DNA from: Riemerella anatipestifer
Lineage (GTDB): Bacteria; Bacteroidota; Bacteroidia; Flavobacteriales; Weeksellaceae
Length of the DNA stretch: 64,000 bases
Direction of reading: 5' to 3'
NCBI RefSeq assembly: GCF_009670965.2
Contig: NZ_CP073239.1
Location: 930,001 to 994,000, forward strand
Made by a program: the position numbers and the translations under genes. Position 1 is the stretch's first letter. Every line of letters starts with the position of its first letter. The notes beneath the pieces were generated by a model that saw only the letters and a list, made by a program, of their open reading frames with translations, made no database searches and was not told the DNA's origin. Below, piece after piece: positions 41,396-49,495 of the stretch.

Positions 41396-42680
41396 CTTTT
41401 TGTTTGTTTGCGATGTAGTAATCAGGAGGGAAGCCGTTGATGTTACGCCATATCTCGTACCAGATAGGTACATCGTTTAGGAGGATAATACCTTTTGAAC
41501 CTGCTCCCATTTTGATATTTGGTGGCCACTTTTTGTCGCCACTTTCTACCACTACCACTTTGAACATTCCGTTTTGGGAAATATTGTTTTCTACAGCGAT
41601 TATTTTACCAGGGAAAGTCCCATAACTTGAATTGGGCCACCCAGAGAATACAATGGCAGGGAAGCCATCAAAGGTACAGCGGATTTTCTGCCCTTCCTGT
41701 AATAGCGGTAAATCTACTGGAGATACATAAAATTCTACGGCGTACTTTACCGATTTTGGAACAATAATACCTATGTTTTCGCCCTCTTTTATAATCTCGC
41801 CAATCCCTGTTTTGCTGAGCTGGGTAATTTGTCCGTCTTGAGTAGCAATAATGTAGTACTGCCCCTGTCTTACTTTATAGTTGGTAACTTGGGTTTGTAG
41901 TTTGGCTATTTCGCCATCACTTCCTGCTACCTGTCCCATACTTTGGAAACGCTCGCCTTCTAGTTTGCTTATTTTTTCGTTATAGTCTTGTATAGTCGCA
42001 TTTTGCTCTACTTGTAGAGAAAGGATTTCTTGCTGAGCTTCGGCAAGTTTGTTTTCTATACTATTTTTCTTTGCTAGGGCATTTTGGTAAGATACATTTC
42101 TCCTTTGGAAATCTGTTAAAGAGACAAGCCCTTGTTTGTACATTTCTTCTTGTCTTCTGTACTGGTCTTCTGCTATTCTAAACTCATTGTTAGCGGCTTG
42201 AAGTTCAGCATTGGTTGCATTGATTTTAAAGTTGAGCTGTTGCAGTTTTATTCTGATTTGGTTCAGTTTGAGTTCTCTAGCAGCATTCATAGCATCTAGC
42301 TGCCCTCCAATGGTTTTTATTTTTGCAGAGTAGTAATCTCTTACATTGTCTTTCGCATTGATTTGGTCTTCTGCTCTTTGAACCAATAGAGGGTCCATAT
42401 AGTCTTCCTTTATTTCGGAAATTCTAAGAAGGGTATCTCCTTTTTTTACTTGGTCACCGTTTTTTACATACCAGTGTATAATTTTCCCAGGTATTGGAGA
42501 TTGTATGCTTTGGGGTCTTTGTTCTTGGTAAAGCCCACTTACATAGCCATTGGTATGGATATTCTGTGTCCATGGGAGTAATAGTAATAAAAGCAGAATG
42601 CCAAGCCCAATAAAAAACCATTTTTTGATGTTGGTTTTTTGGTGTATTCGGTAGATTTTATCGTGAGATTTGTAGTTCAT
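41376..42680 (-). CDS. HlyD-family membrane fusion protein
   Basis: 434 residues. An N-terminal membrane anchor (about 19-37) is followed by a biotinyl-lipoyl-like half (IQSPIPGKIIHWYVKNGDQV, with KKGDTLLRI), a long coiled-coil hairpin (about 85-240) and the second half DGQITQLSKTGIGEIIKEGE with a beta-barrel ending FYVSPVDLPLLQEGQ. This is the periplasmic adaptor of a type I-like exporter. It begins 10 nt after the ABC gene and overlaps the TolC gene. The cargo is unknown, and no double-glycine leader peptide or RTX gene is seen nearby. Confidence 0.92.
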   Translation of the reverse strand: MNYKSHDKIYRIHQKTNIKKWFFIGLGILLLLLLLPWTQNIHTNGYVSGLYQEQRPQSIQSPIPGKIIHWYVKNGDQVKKGDTLLRISEIKEDYMDPLLVQRAEDQINAKDNVRDYYSAKIKTIGGQLDAMNAARELKLNQIRIKLQQLNFKINATNAELQAANNEFRIAEDQYRRQEEMYKQGLVSLTDFQRRNVSYQNALAKKNSIENKLAEAQQEILSLQVEQNATIQDYNEKISKLEGERFQSMGQVAGSDGEIAKLQTQVTNYKVRQGQYYIIATQDGQITQLSKTGIGEIIKEGENIGIIVPKSVKYAVEFYVSPVDLPLLQEGQKIRCTFDGFPAIVFSGWPNSSYGTFPGKIIAVENNISQNGMFKVVVVESGDKKWPPNIKMGAGSKGIILLNDVPIWYEIWRNINGFPPDYYIANKQKDEKNKK

Positions 42681-42690
42681 CTTTGCGTTT

Positions 42691-44343
42691 TTATTTTATG
42701 ACTTCTAGTTTCCCTTTATTCATAGATAAATGATGTTGGCTTGCTTTAATCAAATATTTATCTTGAGAGATGATAATATAGGTTCTGTGCTGAGCTGTTT
42801 TTTGGATATATTCTATCAGTTTAGGTTTAATGTTCTCGCCTAAGCCTTCTAATGGCTCTTTTAGAAGCACTAATTTTTTATCTCCAATTAAAGCTCTTAG
42901 AAGCATAATGATTTTTTTTGTACTGTAAGGGAGCTGATAATTAACATCATTAACTACACTAAGTAAGTCGTTTGAGAAGTAATGGCTGTCTATACCTATT
43001 TCTTTTGCCAATGCGACTACATCATCTAGTTTTATATTTTCATTGCCTACGGATATGTTTTCAAAAATAGTTCCTTTAAAAATACCTCGTTCGTCTATCA
43101 TTAGCCCTAGTTTACTTCGGTAGATATTCATATCGATGTTTTCTATCCCTACACCATTGATGAAAATATTCCCTTGAGTAGGAATATAAAAACCTGCTAT
43201 TAAGTTAAGGAGTAAGCTCTTACCAGAAGCGGTGTCTCCAGAAATTACGGTAATGGCATTAGCTGTAACATCAAAGCTTATATTTTCTAGTTTATTGGTT
43301 TTGCCATCAAAGGAATAGTTAACTCTATTGAAACTAATATCAACTCCAGCATTGCTGTTGTGGTAGATGTTGTGTTTACCACTGTTTTCCGTCTTTAATT
43401 CGGTAATTTTATCTAGCTTTGCTAGGGCTGTAATGGTGTCATAATAACTTTCTAAACTTTTTATTAGTTTTTCTACTGCGCTTAATAGTAGCAAAATAAC
43501 AATTTCTACTGCCATAAATGCACCAATGTTCAGTTTTTGGTTGATGAGTAAATACACGCCAATAGACAACATTACTAGTGTAATGATAACCTTAAAAAAT
43601 ATAACTAATTTGTACTGGAATTTTAGAACATGAAAATGTTGTGTACGGTAGTCTAAATACGGCAATACCCTTTTATCAGTTTCTTCTAAATGAATATTTG
43701 AGTTAGAACTTACTTTAAATATTTTAATTGCTGATGATAAATCCTCCAGCCAAGCTGCTAGATGATATTTGCTATCGCTTTCTTTGAGGCTGGTTTCTAT
43801 ACCTTGTTTCATTGTAAGTTTAAATAAAACAACAATGCCTATGATGAGAAAAATACCAAAGACCAAAAACCAAACATGATAAAGAGATAATAGTATAACT
43901 CCAAAAATAATCTGTATAATAGATGTAGGAATGCTCAATAGCATTTTGGAGAATGATTTTTGTAAATTCTGTGTATCAAAAAAACGATTGATAAGCTCAG
44001 GAAGATGATAATTGTTTACCGAATAGAGGTCTATATCGGGTAATTTTTTAGCGATTTTGAAAGTATAGTCCACAAATATCTTTTGTTGGATTTTCTCTAT
44101 AATCATCATTACCTTTATTTGAAAGTAGCCAGTCAGCCAAGTGCCTAACACTACAAACGCAATCAGTAGATAGATAGAGGTAACCATAGTAGCTCCGAAG
44201 GCATAGCTAATAATGGCTTGTATGCCTAGAGGAATACTCAAATATACCAGTCCGCTAAGGATACCATATAAATAAATATTGACAATATCTTTCCTTTCTA
44301 GCTTTATTAGGTTGAGTAATAGTTCGTTTAGTTTTTTATTCAT
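42691..44343 (-). CDS. ABC exporter subunit with degenerate nucleotide-binding domain
   Basis: 550 residues: a six-helix exporter membrane domain (about 20-310) and a C-terminal ATPase-fold domain (about 335-550). There is no N-terminal C39 peptidase. Walker A is intact (GDTASGKS, 369-376), but other motifs are lost. The Q-loop position reads LMIDERG (Asp417). The LSGGQ signature is LPYST (471-475). The Walker B Asp is Lys495 (LVLLKE, although the following Glu496 remains). The H-loop His is Gln527 (IIISQD). It probably binds nucleotide but hydrolyses it poorly, unless an active partner exists. It is first in an operon with the HlyD- and TolC-like genes. Confidence 0.88.
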   Translation of the reverse strand: MNKKLNELLLNLIKLERKDIVNIYLYGILSGLVYLSIPLGIQAIISYAFGATMVTSIYLLIAFVVLGTWLTGYFQIKVMMIIEKIQQKIFVDYTFKIAKKLPDIDLYSVNNYHLPELINRFFDTQNLQKSFSKMLLSIPTSIIQIIFGVILLSLYHVWFLVFGIFLIIGIVVLFKLTMKQGIETSLKESDSKYHLAAWLEDLSSAIKIFKVSSNSNIHLEETDKRVLPYLDYRTQHFHVLKFQYKLVIFFKVIITLVMLSIGVYLLINQKLNIGAFMAVEIVILLLLSAVEKLIKSLESYYDTITALAKLDKITELKTENSGKHNIYHNSNAGVDISFNRVNYSFDGKTNKLENISFDVTANAITVISGDTASGKSLLLNLIAGFYIPTQGNIFINGVGIENIDMNIYRSKLGLMIDERGIFKGTIFENISVGNENIKLDDVVALAKEIGIDSHYFSNDLLSVVNDVNYQLPYSTKKIIMLLRALIGDKKLVLLKEPLEGLGENIKPKLIEYIQKTAQHRTYIIISQDKYLIKASQHHLSMNKGKLEVIK

Positions 44344-44386
44344 AAACTACTTTATTTATTTTTAATAAAAATTAAAGGCTCATTTA

Positions 44387-44424
44387 TAAAAAAACATCCT
44401 AAAAATAATAATTCGGATGTTTTT
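44387..44424 (-). terminator. Terminator after the GH73-like gene
   Basis: AAAAACATCC (44390-44399) pairs with GGATGTTTTT (44415-44424). Read on the minus strand, the stem is followed by a T7 run. A second hairpin, TGGCTAA/TTAGCCA, lies at 44455-44476. The remaining bases of this gap look featureless. Confidence 0.75.
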
Positions 44425-44514
44425 GTTTGTTATTTATTTTATCTAAAAATTAAGTGGCTAATATATGTCTTAGCCAATAAATTACCAAATAAATAATTAG
44501 AATTTAGAAGTCTC

Positions 44515-44988
44515 TTAAAGATCTGATAGATTAAACTTGTTATACACAAGCGTTATTCTGCGAATCCATTCTTTAGGCTGGGTAGAATAACCGTTGTTAG
44601 CAATGGTTTTTACCCAAAGAGAGAAGTCGTTTTTACCTTTTAAGTCTGAATAGTATTTTTTTCGCGTTAGCATTTTACAAAAGGCATCAAAGCTCTCCTC
44701 TTTAGAACTGAATTGTTTGTACTTAGAGGCTTTCTGATGATTTTTACCTACAATCCCAAAATGGTTGTTGAGTTGCTTTGAGTTTTTGCAACTACCACCA
44801 CCAGTTTCTACAAATGCGATGGACATAATTACAGAGGCAGGAATTTCATACTTTTTTGATAACTCAGTTACCAAGTTTTTGTTGCTTTTAATGTACTGAT
44901 GTGTAGCTTGTGCTTTCACAGGAAATGAGAATAGACACAGTAATACACCAACAATAATAGTTCTAATATAAGAAGTGTGTTGTTTCAT
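44515..44988 (-). CDS. Exported GH73-like glucosaminidase domain protein
   Basis: 157 residues from ATG 44988, giving the signal peptide IVGVLLCLFSFPVKAQ. An in-frame upstream start at 45060 would place 24 hydrophobic residues before it and is contradicted by a -7 box at 45009-45016. The mature domain has the endo-beta-N-acetylglucosaminidase pattern: YEIPASVIMSIAFVETGGG (catalytic Glu in FVETG), NNHFGIVGK, FDAFCKMLTRKKYY and GYSTQPKEWIRRI. It should cut peptidoglycan between GlcNAc and MurNAc, with the wall as substrate. It is monocistronic. Confidence 0.88.
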   Translation of the reverse strand: MKQHTSYIRTIIVGVLLCLFSFPVKAQATHQYIKSNKNLVTELSKKYEIPASVIMSIAFVETGGGSCKNSKQLNNHFGIVGKNHQKASKYKQFSSKEESFDAFCKMLTRKKYYSDLKGKNDFSLWVKTIANNGYSTQPKEWIRRITLVYNKFNLSDL

Positions 44989-45008
44989 AATTATAAATAA
45001 TTTGTGGG

Positions 45009-45016
45009 CAAATTTA
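45009..45016 (-). promoter_or_regulatory. -7 box of the GH73-like gene
   Basis: TAAATTTG on the minus strand (45016-45009), 20 nt before the ATG at 44988. It decides between two possible starts. Confidence 0.55.
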
Positions 45017-45139
45017 CAAATCAAAATTATAAGAGGGTGATTTTTAACAAAAAATAACATTTTTAGATTAGAGAAAAAGTTTATGATTTTTAGTGAAAAT
45101 ATTCTTATTTTAAGTTGTGTAGCGATTAAAAAAAAGCAT

Positions 45140-45147
45140 TACTTTAG
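45140..45147 (+). promoter_or_regulatory. Possible variant -7 box of the SGNH-MBOAT-SGNH operon
   Basis: TACTTTAG followed by CG, with GTTG at 45114-45117 (22 bp upstream). It differs by one base from TAnnTTTG. Confidence 0.3.
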
Positions 45148-45174
45148 CGGCGTTTTTTTAAAGAAAAATTCACC

Positions 45175-46518
45175 TTGAAATCAAACAAAAATTATAGAGT
45201 TTTTAGATTAGTTTTTTCAAGTTTTGTAATCTATTTGTCGGCTTCGGTAGTTATGAAAATCACAGGTTTTCATTGGCAGCCTTTGGATAATATAAACTTG
45301 GTTTCGGAGTTGTTCCGTTCTGAAAAAACAACAGAGCGTGTGGGACAAAAGGAAGTCCATCATTCGCCGGCGGCCACTCCGCAAATACAAGAAGTGAATT
45401 TGGATTTGTATCAAAAGCCAGATTTAATTACTAATTTTTTAGCCAACTCTCCTCAACCAGCACTCCCAAAGTTTGTGGAAAAATTGGAGAAACTGAAGAA
45501 ACAAAAGAAAGGCAAAGTAAGAATTGCGTTCTTTGGGGATAGTATGATAGAGGGAGATCTAATGACACAGACTTTAAGGAGGCTTCTACAAACCGAGTTC
45601 GGAGGTAAAGGTGTAGGCTTTGTGCCAATGTACTCCAATGTTGCAGGGTTCAGAACAACGGCAATGGTGTCTGGAAAAGGCTGGAAAGACACTCATTTTA
45701 TGATTAAAGGAGCGGATAACCTCTACTTATCGGGGCATAGGTTCGAAGGATTAGGTACGGGTTCCTACGAGGATAAAACAATACAAAGTACCGATGTAGT
45801 AACCAAGGCGTTGCTATTTGGGAAAATAAATGATGCTGCTATAGTTGCCAACGGTACTCCATTAGTGTTGTCTGGAATAGATAAGGTCAATCGTATAGTG
45901 CTTTCTAATGATAACAATAGTAGAGTATCGGTACAGTCTAAAACAAGTTCTTTGCCTTTATTCGGGGTTAGTTTTGAGTCCGAAAATGGTGTTTTTGTAG
46001 ATAACTTCTCGTTTAGAGGGATTACTGGGGTTGAGCTTGGGAAGATAGATAAGGAAATATATAATGCCGTTCAGAAGAATAATCCTTATGATTTGGTAAT
46101 TCTTCAATATGGAGTGAATTTAATGTTCCGCCCAAAGGATACCAATTATGAATATTACGAGAAAATGATGTCGCCTGTATTAGAAAAACTGAAAAAAGAG
46201 ATGCCTAATACCGAGTTTCTGTTAATAGGTAGTGCCGACAGAGCGTTTAGGTATAATGGGGAGTACAAAACAGCGGTGGGATTGCCTAACTTGCTGAAAC
46301 TTCAGGCAGAACTCGCTTTAAAGTACAATATGGCTTTCTATAATAATTTTGCGACTATGGGGGGCGAAAATAGTATTGTTAAGTGGGCTAATGCCACACC
46401 ACCGCTGGCAAACAAAGATTATATACACCCTAATGCTAAAGGTGCAGAAGTATTGGGACAAAAGCTATATGATGCCATTATAAAAGATTATCAAAAAAAT
46501 AGAAAAAGGGATAAATAA
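45175..46518 (+). CDS. Membrane-anchored SGNH/GDSL-family hydrolase or transferase
   Basis: 447 residues starting with TTG at 45175. The next ATG (45253) would remove the N-terminal membrane segment FSSFVIYLSASVVM. After a Pro/Gln-rich stalk (about 55-100), the SGNH domain begins with VRIAFFGDSMIEGD (Ser123). The block III Asn may be in VILQYGVNLMF, and the catalytic Asp415/His418 pair is DYIHPNAKG. It is followed by an MBOAT gene whose ATG overlaps its stop (TAATG). In AlgJ/PatB-like systems such proteins take acyl groups from the MBOAT partner to a polysaccharide outside the membrane. Confidence 0.85.
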   Translation: MKSNKNYRVFRLVFSSFVIYLSASVVMKITGFHWQPLDNINLVSELFRSEKTTERVGQKEVHHSPAATPQIQEVNLDLYQKPDLITNFLANSPQPALPKFVEKLEKLKKQKKGKVRIAFFGDSMIEGDLMTQTLRRLLQTEFGGKGVGFVPMYSNVAGFRTTAMVSGKGWKDTHFMIKGADNLYLSGHRFEGLGTGSYEDKTIQSTDVVTKALLFGKINDAAIVANGTPLVLSGIDKVNRIVLSNDNNSRVSVQSKTSSLPLFGVSFESENGVFVDNFSFRGITGVELGKIDKEIYNAVQKNNPYDLVILQYGVNLMFRPKDTNYEYYEKMMSPVLEKLKKEMPNTEFLLIGSADRAFRYNGEYKTAVGLPNLLKLQAELALKYNMAFYNNFATMGGENSIVKWANATPPLANKDYIHPNAKGAEVLGQKLYDAIIKDYQKNRKRDK

Positions 46519-48176
46519 TGAATGTAGAACAGTTTTTAGCGTCCTTTGATTGGGCTGCTTTTGGGAATCAATTTTTATACGATAGTAAAAATCCGCTCCT
46601 GTTTAATAATGGGTTTTTCGTTTACTTTTTCTCATTATTTATACTCTTGTTCTTTGCTCTAAGGCATCAGCATCAAGCAAGGCGTTATGTATTTTGTTTG
46701 TTTTCTTTATACTTTTTCTATAAAGCCAGTGGTTGGTTTGTAGGGTTGGTTATTTTGTCTGCTATTGTAGATTTTTTCTTGTCTAATGCTATTTACAAAG
46801 CGAAACAGAAGTCGGCTAAAACAGGTTTACTTGTTCTTAGTATTATATTCAATTTAGGAATGTTGTTTTACTTTAAGTACACCAATTTCTTTATTAGTAT
46901 TTCTAATGAATGGCTTAATACAGACTTTAATCCGCTGAATATTTTGCTTCCCATAGGGATTTCTTTTTATACTTTTGAAAACCTTAGTTATACCATAGAT
47001 GTTTATAGAGGCGATTTTAAACCAGCCTCCAAATTTTCGGATTACCTTTTGTTTTTGGCATTTTTCCCAAAACTGATGATGGGACCTATTGTAAGAGCTC
47101 ACGATTTTGTACCACAAATCAACGAGCCTTATGTAATTTCCGAGAAAGACTTTGCTAAAGGCTTTTATTTGATTATTTCTGGATTGATAAAAAAACTAAT
47201 CATTTCAGATTTTATCACGCTAAATTTTGTAGATTATGTCTTTGATAATCCTGCACTGCATACAGGGTTAGAAAACCTTTTTGCGGTCTATGGTTACGCT
47301 ATGGTTATCTATTGTGATTTTAGCGGATATAGTGATATTGCCATAGGAATAGCCTTGTGGCTAGGCTTTAAGATACCACCGAATTTCCTATCGCCTTATC
47401 AAAGTAAAAATATTACAGAGTTCTGGAGACGTTGGCATATGTCCCTTTCCTCTTGGCTTAAAGATTATCTTTATATCCCGTTGGGTGGTAATCGTAAGTT
47501 TTCCGTAGCATCGTTTCTATTTGTTTCGTTGTTTTTGGTAGGAGTCTTTCTAATGGGGGTGAATTTATTCCACTTATCTTATGCTTATTCCGGTGGATTA
47601 TCCGCAGCGATGTTACTCATCTTTTTGTTGCCTGCACTCATTACTCGAGATTCTAAGGGTATTGCGGCTAACTTTAATCTATTGACCACAATGCTTTTAG
47701 GGGGATTTTGGCACGGAGCGAGTTGGAACTTTATTATCTGGGGAGCCATTCACGGAGTAGGTTTGGGTATTCATAAAATATGGATGTTACTTACAGGCAA
47801 AGCTCTTAAAAAGGTTAATAATACCTTTATCTATAAGGTAATTATGGGGCTGGTAACTTTCCATTTTGTGTGTTTTGGTTGGGTGTTTTTTAAGGCGGAA
47901 GACTTTGAAATCGCAAAGGCGATGTTATCCCAAATCTTCTATAATTTTGATGTTTCTGTCTTTATGCCTTTCTATGAAAATTATCAAGAAGTGCTTTGGA
48001 TGATTGGCTTTGCAATGCTCATTCATCTAATACCTGATGGGTTGGTAGATAAGTTGCTAGACAAGCCCAAAACAATTCCTTTGGTGTTTTATATAATGGT
48101 GTTTTTCTGCTTTCTGTTGCTTTATGGCTTTTTTAAATCCTCGGAGCAGGTAATGCCGATTTATTTACAATTTTAA
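46518..48176 (+). CDS. MBOAT-family O-acyltransferase (AlgI/PatA-like)
   Basis: A 552-residue protein with about ten to twelve membrane segments. The family core reads GISFYTFENLSYTIDVYRGD, FFPKLMMGPIVRA, YCDFSGYSDIAIGIALWLG, ITEFWRRWHMSLSSWLKDYL then IPLGGN, and GGFWHGASWNFIIWGAIHG, with invariant His399 and a second His412. It would move acetyl groups from cytoplasmic acetyl-CoA across the inner membrane for O-acetylation of an extracytoplasmic glycan. Flanked by SGNH proteins on both sides, it forms a three-gene operon with 1-nt overlap upstream and a 9-nt gap downstream. The acceptor is inferred as peptidoglycan from the LysM segment in the third gene. Confidence 0.94.
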   Translation: MNVEQFLASFDWAAFGNQFLYDSKNPLLFNNGFFVYFFSLFILLFFALRHQHQARRYVFCLFSLYFFYKASGWFVGLVILSAIVDFFLSNAIYKAKQKSAKTGLLVLSIIFNLGMLFYFKYTNFFISISNEWLNTDFNPLNILLPIGISFYTFENLSYTIDVYRGDFKPASKFSDYLLFLAFFPKLMMGPIVRAHDFVPQINEPYVISEKDFAKGFYLIISGLIKKLIISDFITLNFVDYVFDNPALHTGLENLFAVYGYAMVIYCDFSGYSDIAIGIALWLGFKIPPNFLSPYQSKNITEFWRRWHMSLSSWLKDYLYIPLGGNRKFSVASFLFVSLFLVGVFLMGVNLFHLSYAYSGGLSAAMLLIFLLPALITRDSKGIAANFNLLTTMLLGGFWHGASWNFIIWGAIHGVGLGIHKIWMLLTGKALKKVNNTFIYKVIMGLVTFHFVCFGWVFFKAEDFEIAKAMLSQIFYNFDVSVFMPFYENYQEVLWMIGFAMLIHLIPDGLVDKLLDKPKTIPLVFYIMVFFCFLLLYGFFKSSEQVMPIYLQF

Positions 48177-48185
48177 AGACAGAAA

Positions 48186-49493
48186 ATGAGTAAAAATAAA
48201 AATCGTTTTTTATACCTTTTGTGTGCTATTTCAATATGGTTTGGGGCAAACGCCCAAATAACCAATGCTGAAAATTTAGAACCTTTTGTAACCAAACTAA
48301 AACGAAACGAAGCCGTAACACAGATTTTATTTATCGGTGATTCGCATATACAAGCCGATTGGCTCACAGGATACCTTCGTAATAAATTTCAAGAAGAATA
48401 TGGCAATGCAGGGCGAGGTCTGGTGTTTCCCTATGCGGTAGCTAATTCTAATGGACCAGAAGATATATCGGCGTACAGTAATACAACTTGGGAGAACTTT
48501 AGATTGGTTTATGAACAAGATATTTTTCCGAAAATGGGAGCTTCAGGATTTGTGATTGGGAATAAAGTTCCTTCCATTTTGGAAATAAATCTCGGCCCCG
48601 AAGATACATTCACTAAGGTAGTTATTTTCAATGATAGTATAATGAAGGGAGAGCCTTTTGAACTAATGAAATCTAACGAAAGTTTAAAAGGTTTTATAAA
48701 AAAGGATAAAAAAGTATTCTCTTATATTGTAAAAGCAGAGGATACATTTCCAGAGATAGCTTCTAAATTCTATACCACCACCACAAGGTTAAATCAGCTC
48801 AATCAATCCAAAAAGCCTATTGCTAATCAGCCCTATTCTGTGGAACAAGTAGAGATTAGCTATGACTTTTCCTTTGAAAACCAGTTAAAAAGTTTATCAA
48901 AGTCTACCTTTTGTGAACTAAATACAGTCGTGAATTTGTCTGAACCAAATACTCGCCTTTTGTTGAAAACGAATGCTAAAAATGGTAATGTTTTCTATGG
49001 CTTTCAATTTTTGAATAACAATACCAAAGGGGTTGTATTTAATACGGTAGGCGTTAATGGAGCTACCTATGCTGATTTTTTAAAATATCCGTTACAGTTG
49101 CAACAGTTAAAGTCGATTCAACCAGATATTGCGATTATAGCTTTGGGTACTAATGAGTCTTTAGGAGCTATAGGTGAGGAAGAGTTTAAGCGAAATGCAA
49201 TAAATCTTATTTCCGAGCTAAGAAAAGACACGCAGCTCCCAATCTTGTTAATATCACCACCAGACAATAAACTGAAAGGTGATAAAGCAGAACTTATCAC
49301 TAAGTGGATTGTTCAAGTTGCTACTCAAGAAAAAGTAGCGTTTTACGATTTGAATAAAGCGTTGGGCGGAAGAGGCTATTTTCAAAAAGCACTGAACAAT
49401 AAAGATGCTAATAAAGACGGCGTACACTTTTTGAAGGCGGGTTACGAAAAGCAAGCACAAAAGATTTACGCAGCTTTAAAAGCATTGTTTTAG
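48186..49493 (+). CDS. Exported SGNH hydrolase with an internal LysM-like segment
   Basis: 435 residues with signal peptide FLYLLCAISIWFGANAQ. SGNH block I is TQILFIGDSHIQADW (Ser53), IAIIALGTNESLG is the block III-like Asn, and DGVHFLKAGY gives Asp411/His414. Between blocks, residues about 180-224 read YIVKAEDTFPEIASKFYT, then TRLNQLNQ and YSVEQVEI. This is the LysM pattern (Y-x-V-x-x-D-T..IA..F...L..LN..I), and LysM binds GlcNAc-containing glycans such as peptidoglycan. It ends 2 nt before the convergent murF-alr stop, with no terminator between them. Confidence 0.86.
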   Translation: MSKNKNRFLYLLCAISIWFGANAQITNAENLEPFVTKLKRNEAVTQILFIGDSHIQADWLTGYLRNKFQEEYGNAGRGLVFPYAVANSNGPEDISAYSNTTWENFRLVYEQDIFPKMGASGFVIGNKVPSILEINLGPEDTFTKVVIFNDSIMKGEPFELMKSNESLKGFIKKDKKVFSYIVKAEDTFPEIASKFYTTTTRLNQLNQSKKPIANQPYSVEQVEISYDFSFENQLKSLSKSTFCELNTVVNLSEPNTRLLLKTNAKNGNVFYGFQFLNNNTKGVVFNTVGVNGATYADFLKYPLQLQQLKSIQPDIAIIALGTNESLGAIGEEEFKRNAINLISELRKDTQLPILLISPPDNKLKGDKAELITKWIVQVATQEKVAFYDLNKALGGRGYFQKALNNKDANKDGVHFLKAGYEKQAQKIYAALKALF

Positions 49494-49495
49494 AG

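Noticed and set aside
42691..44343. Bacteriocin-type exporter with a C39 peptidase
   Set aside because: The N-terminus begins directly with membrane helices, with no C39 Cys/His motif, and no double-glycine precursor gene is nearby.
44989..45060. Upstream start for the GH73-like gene
   Set aside because: It would precede the signal peptide with a second hydrophobic stretch and lies across a -7 box at 45009-45016.
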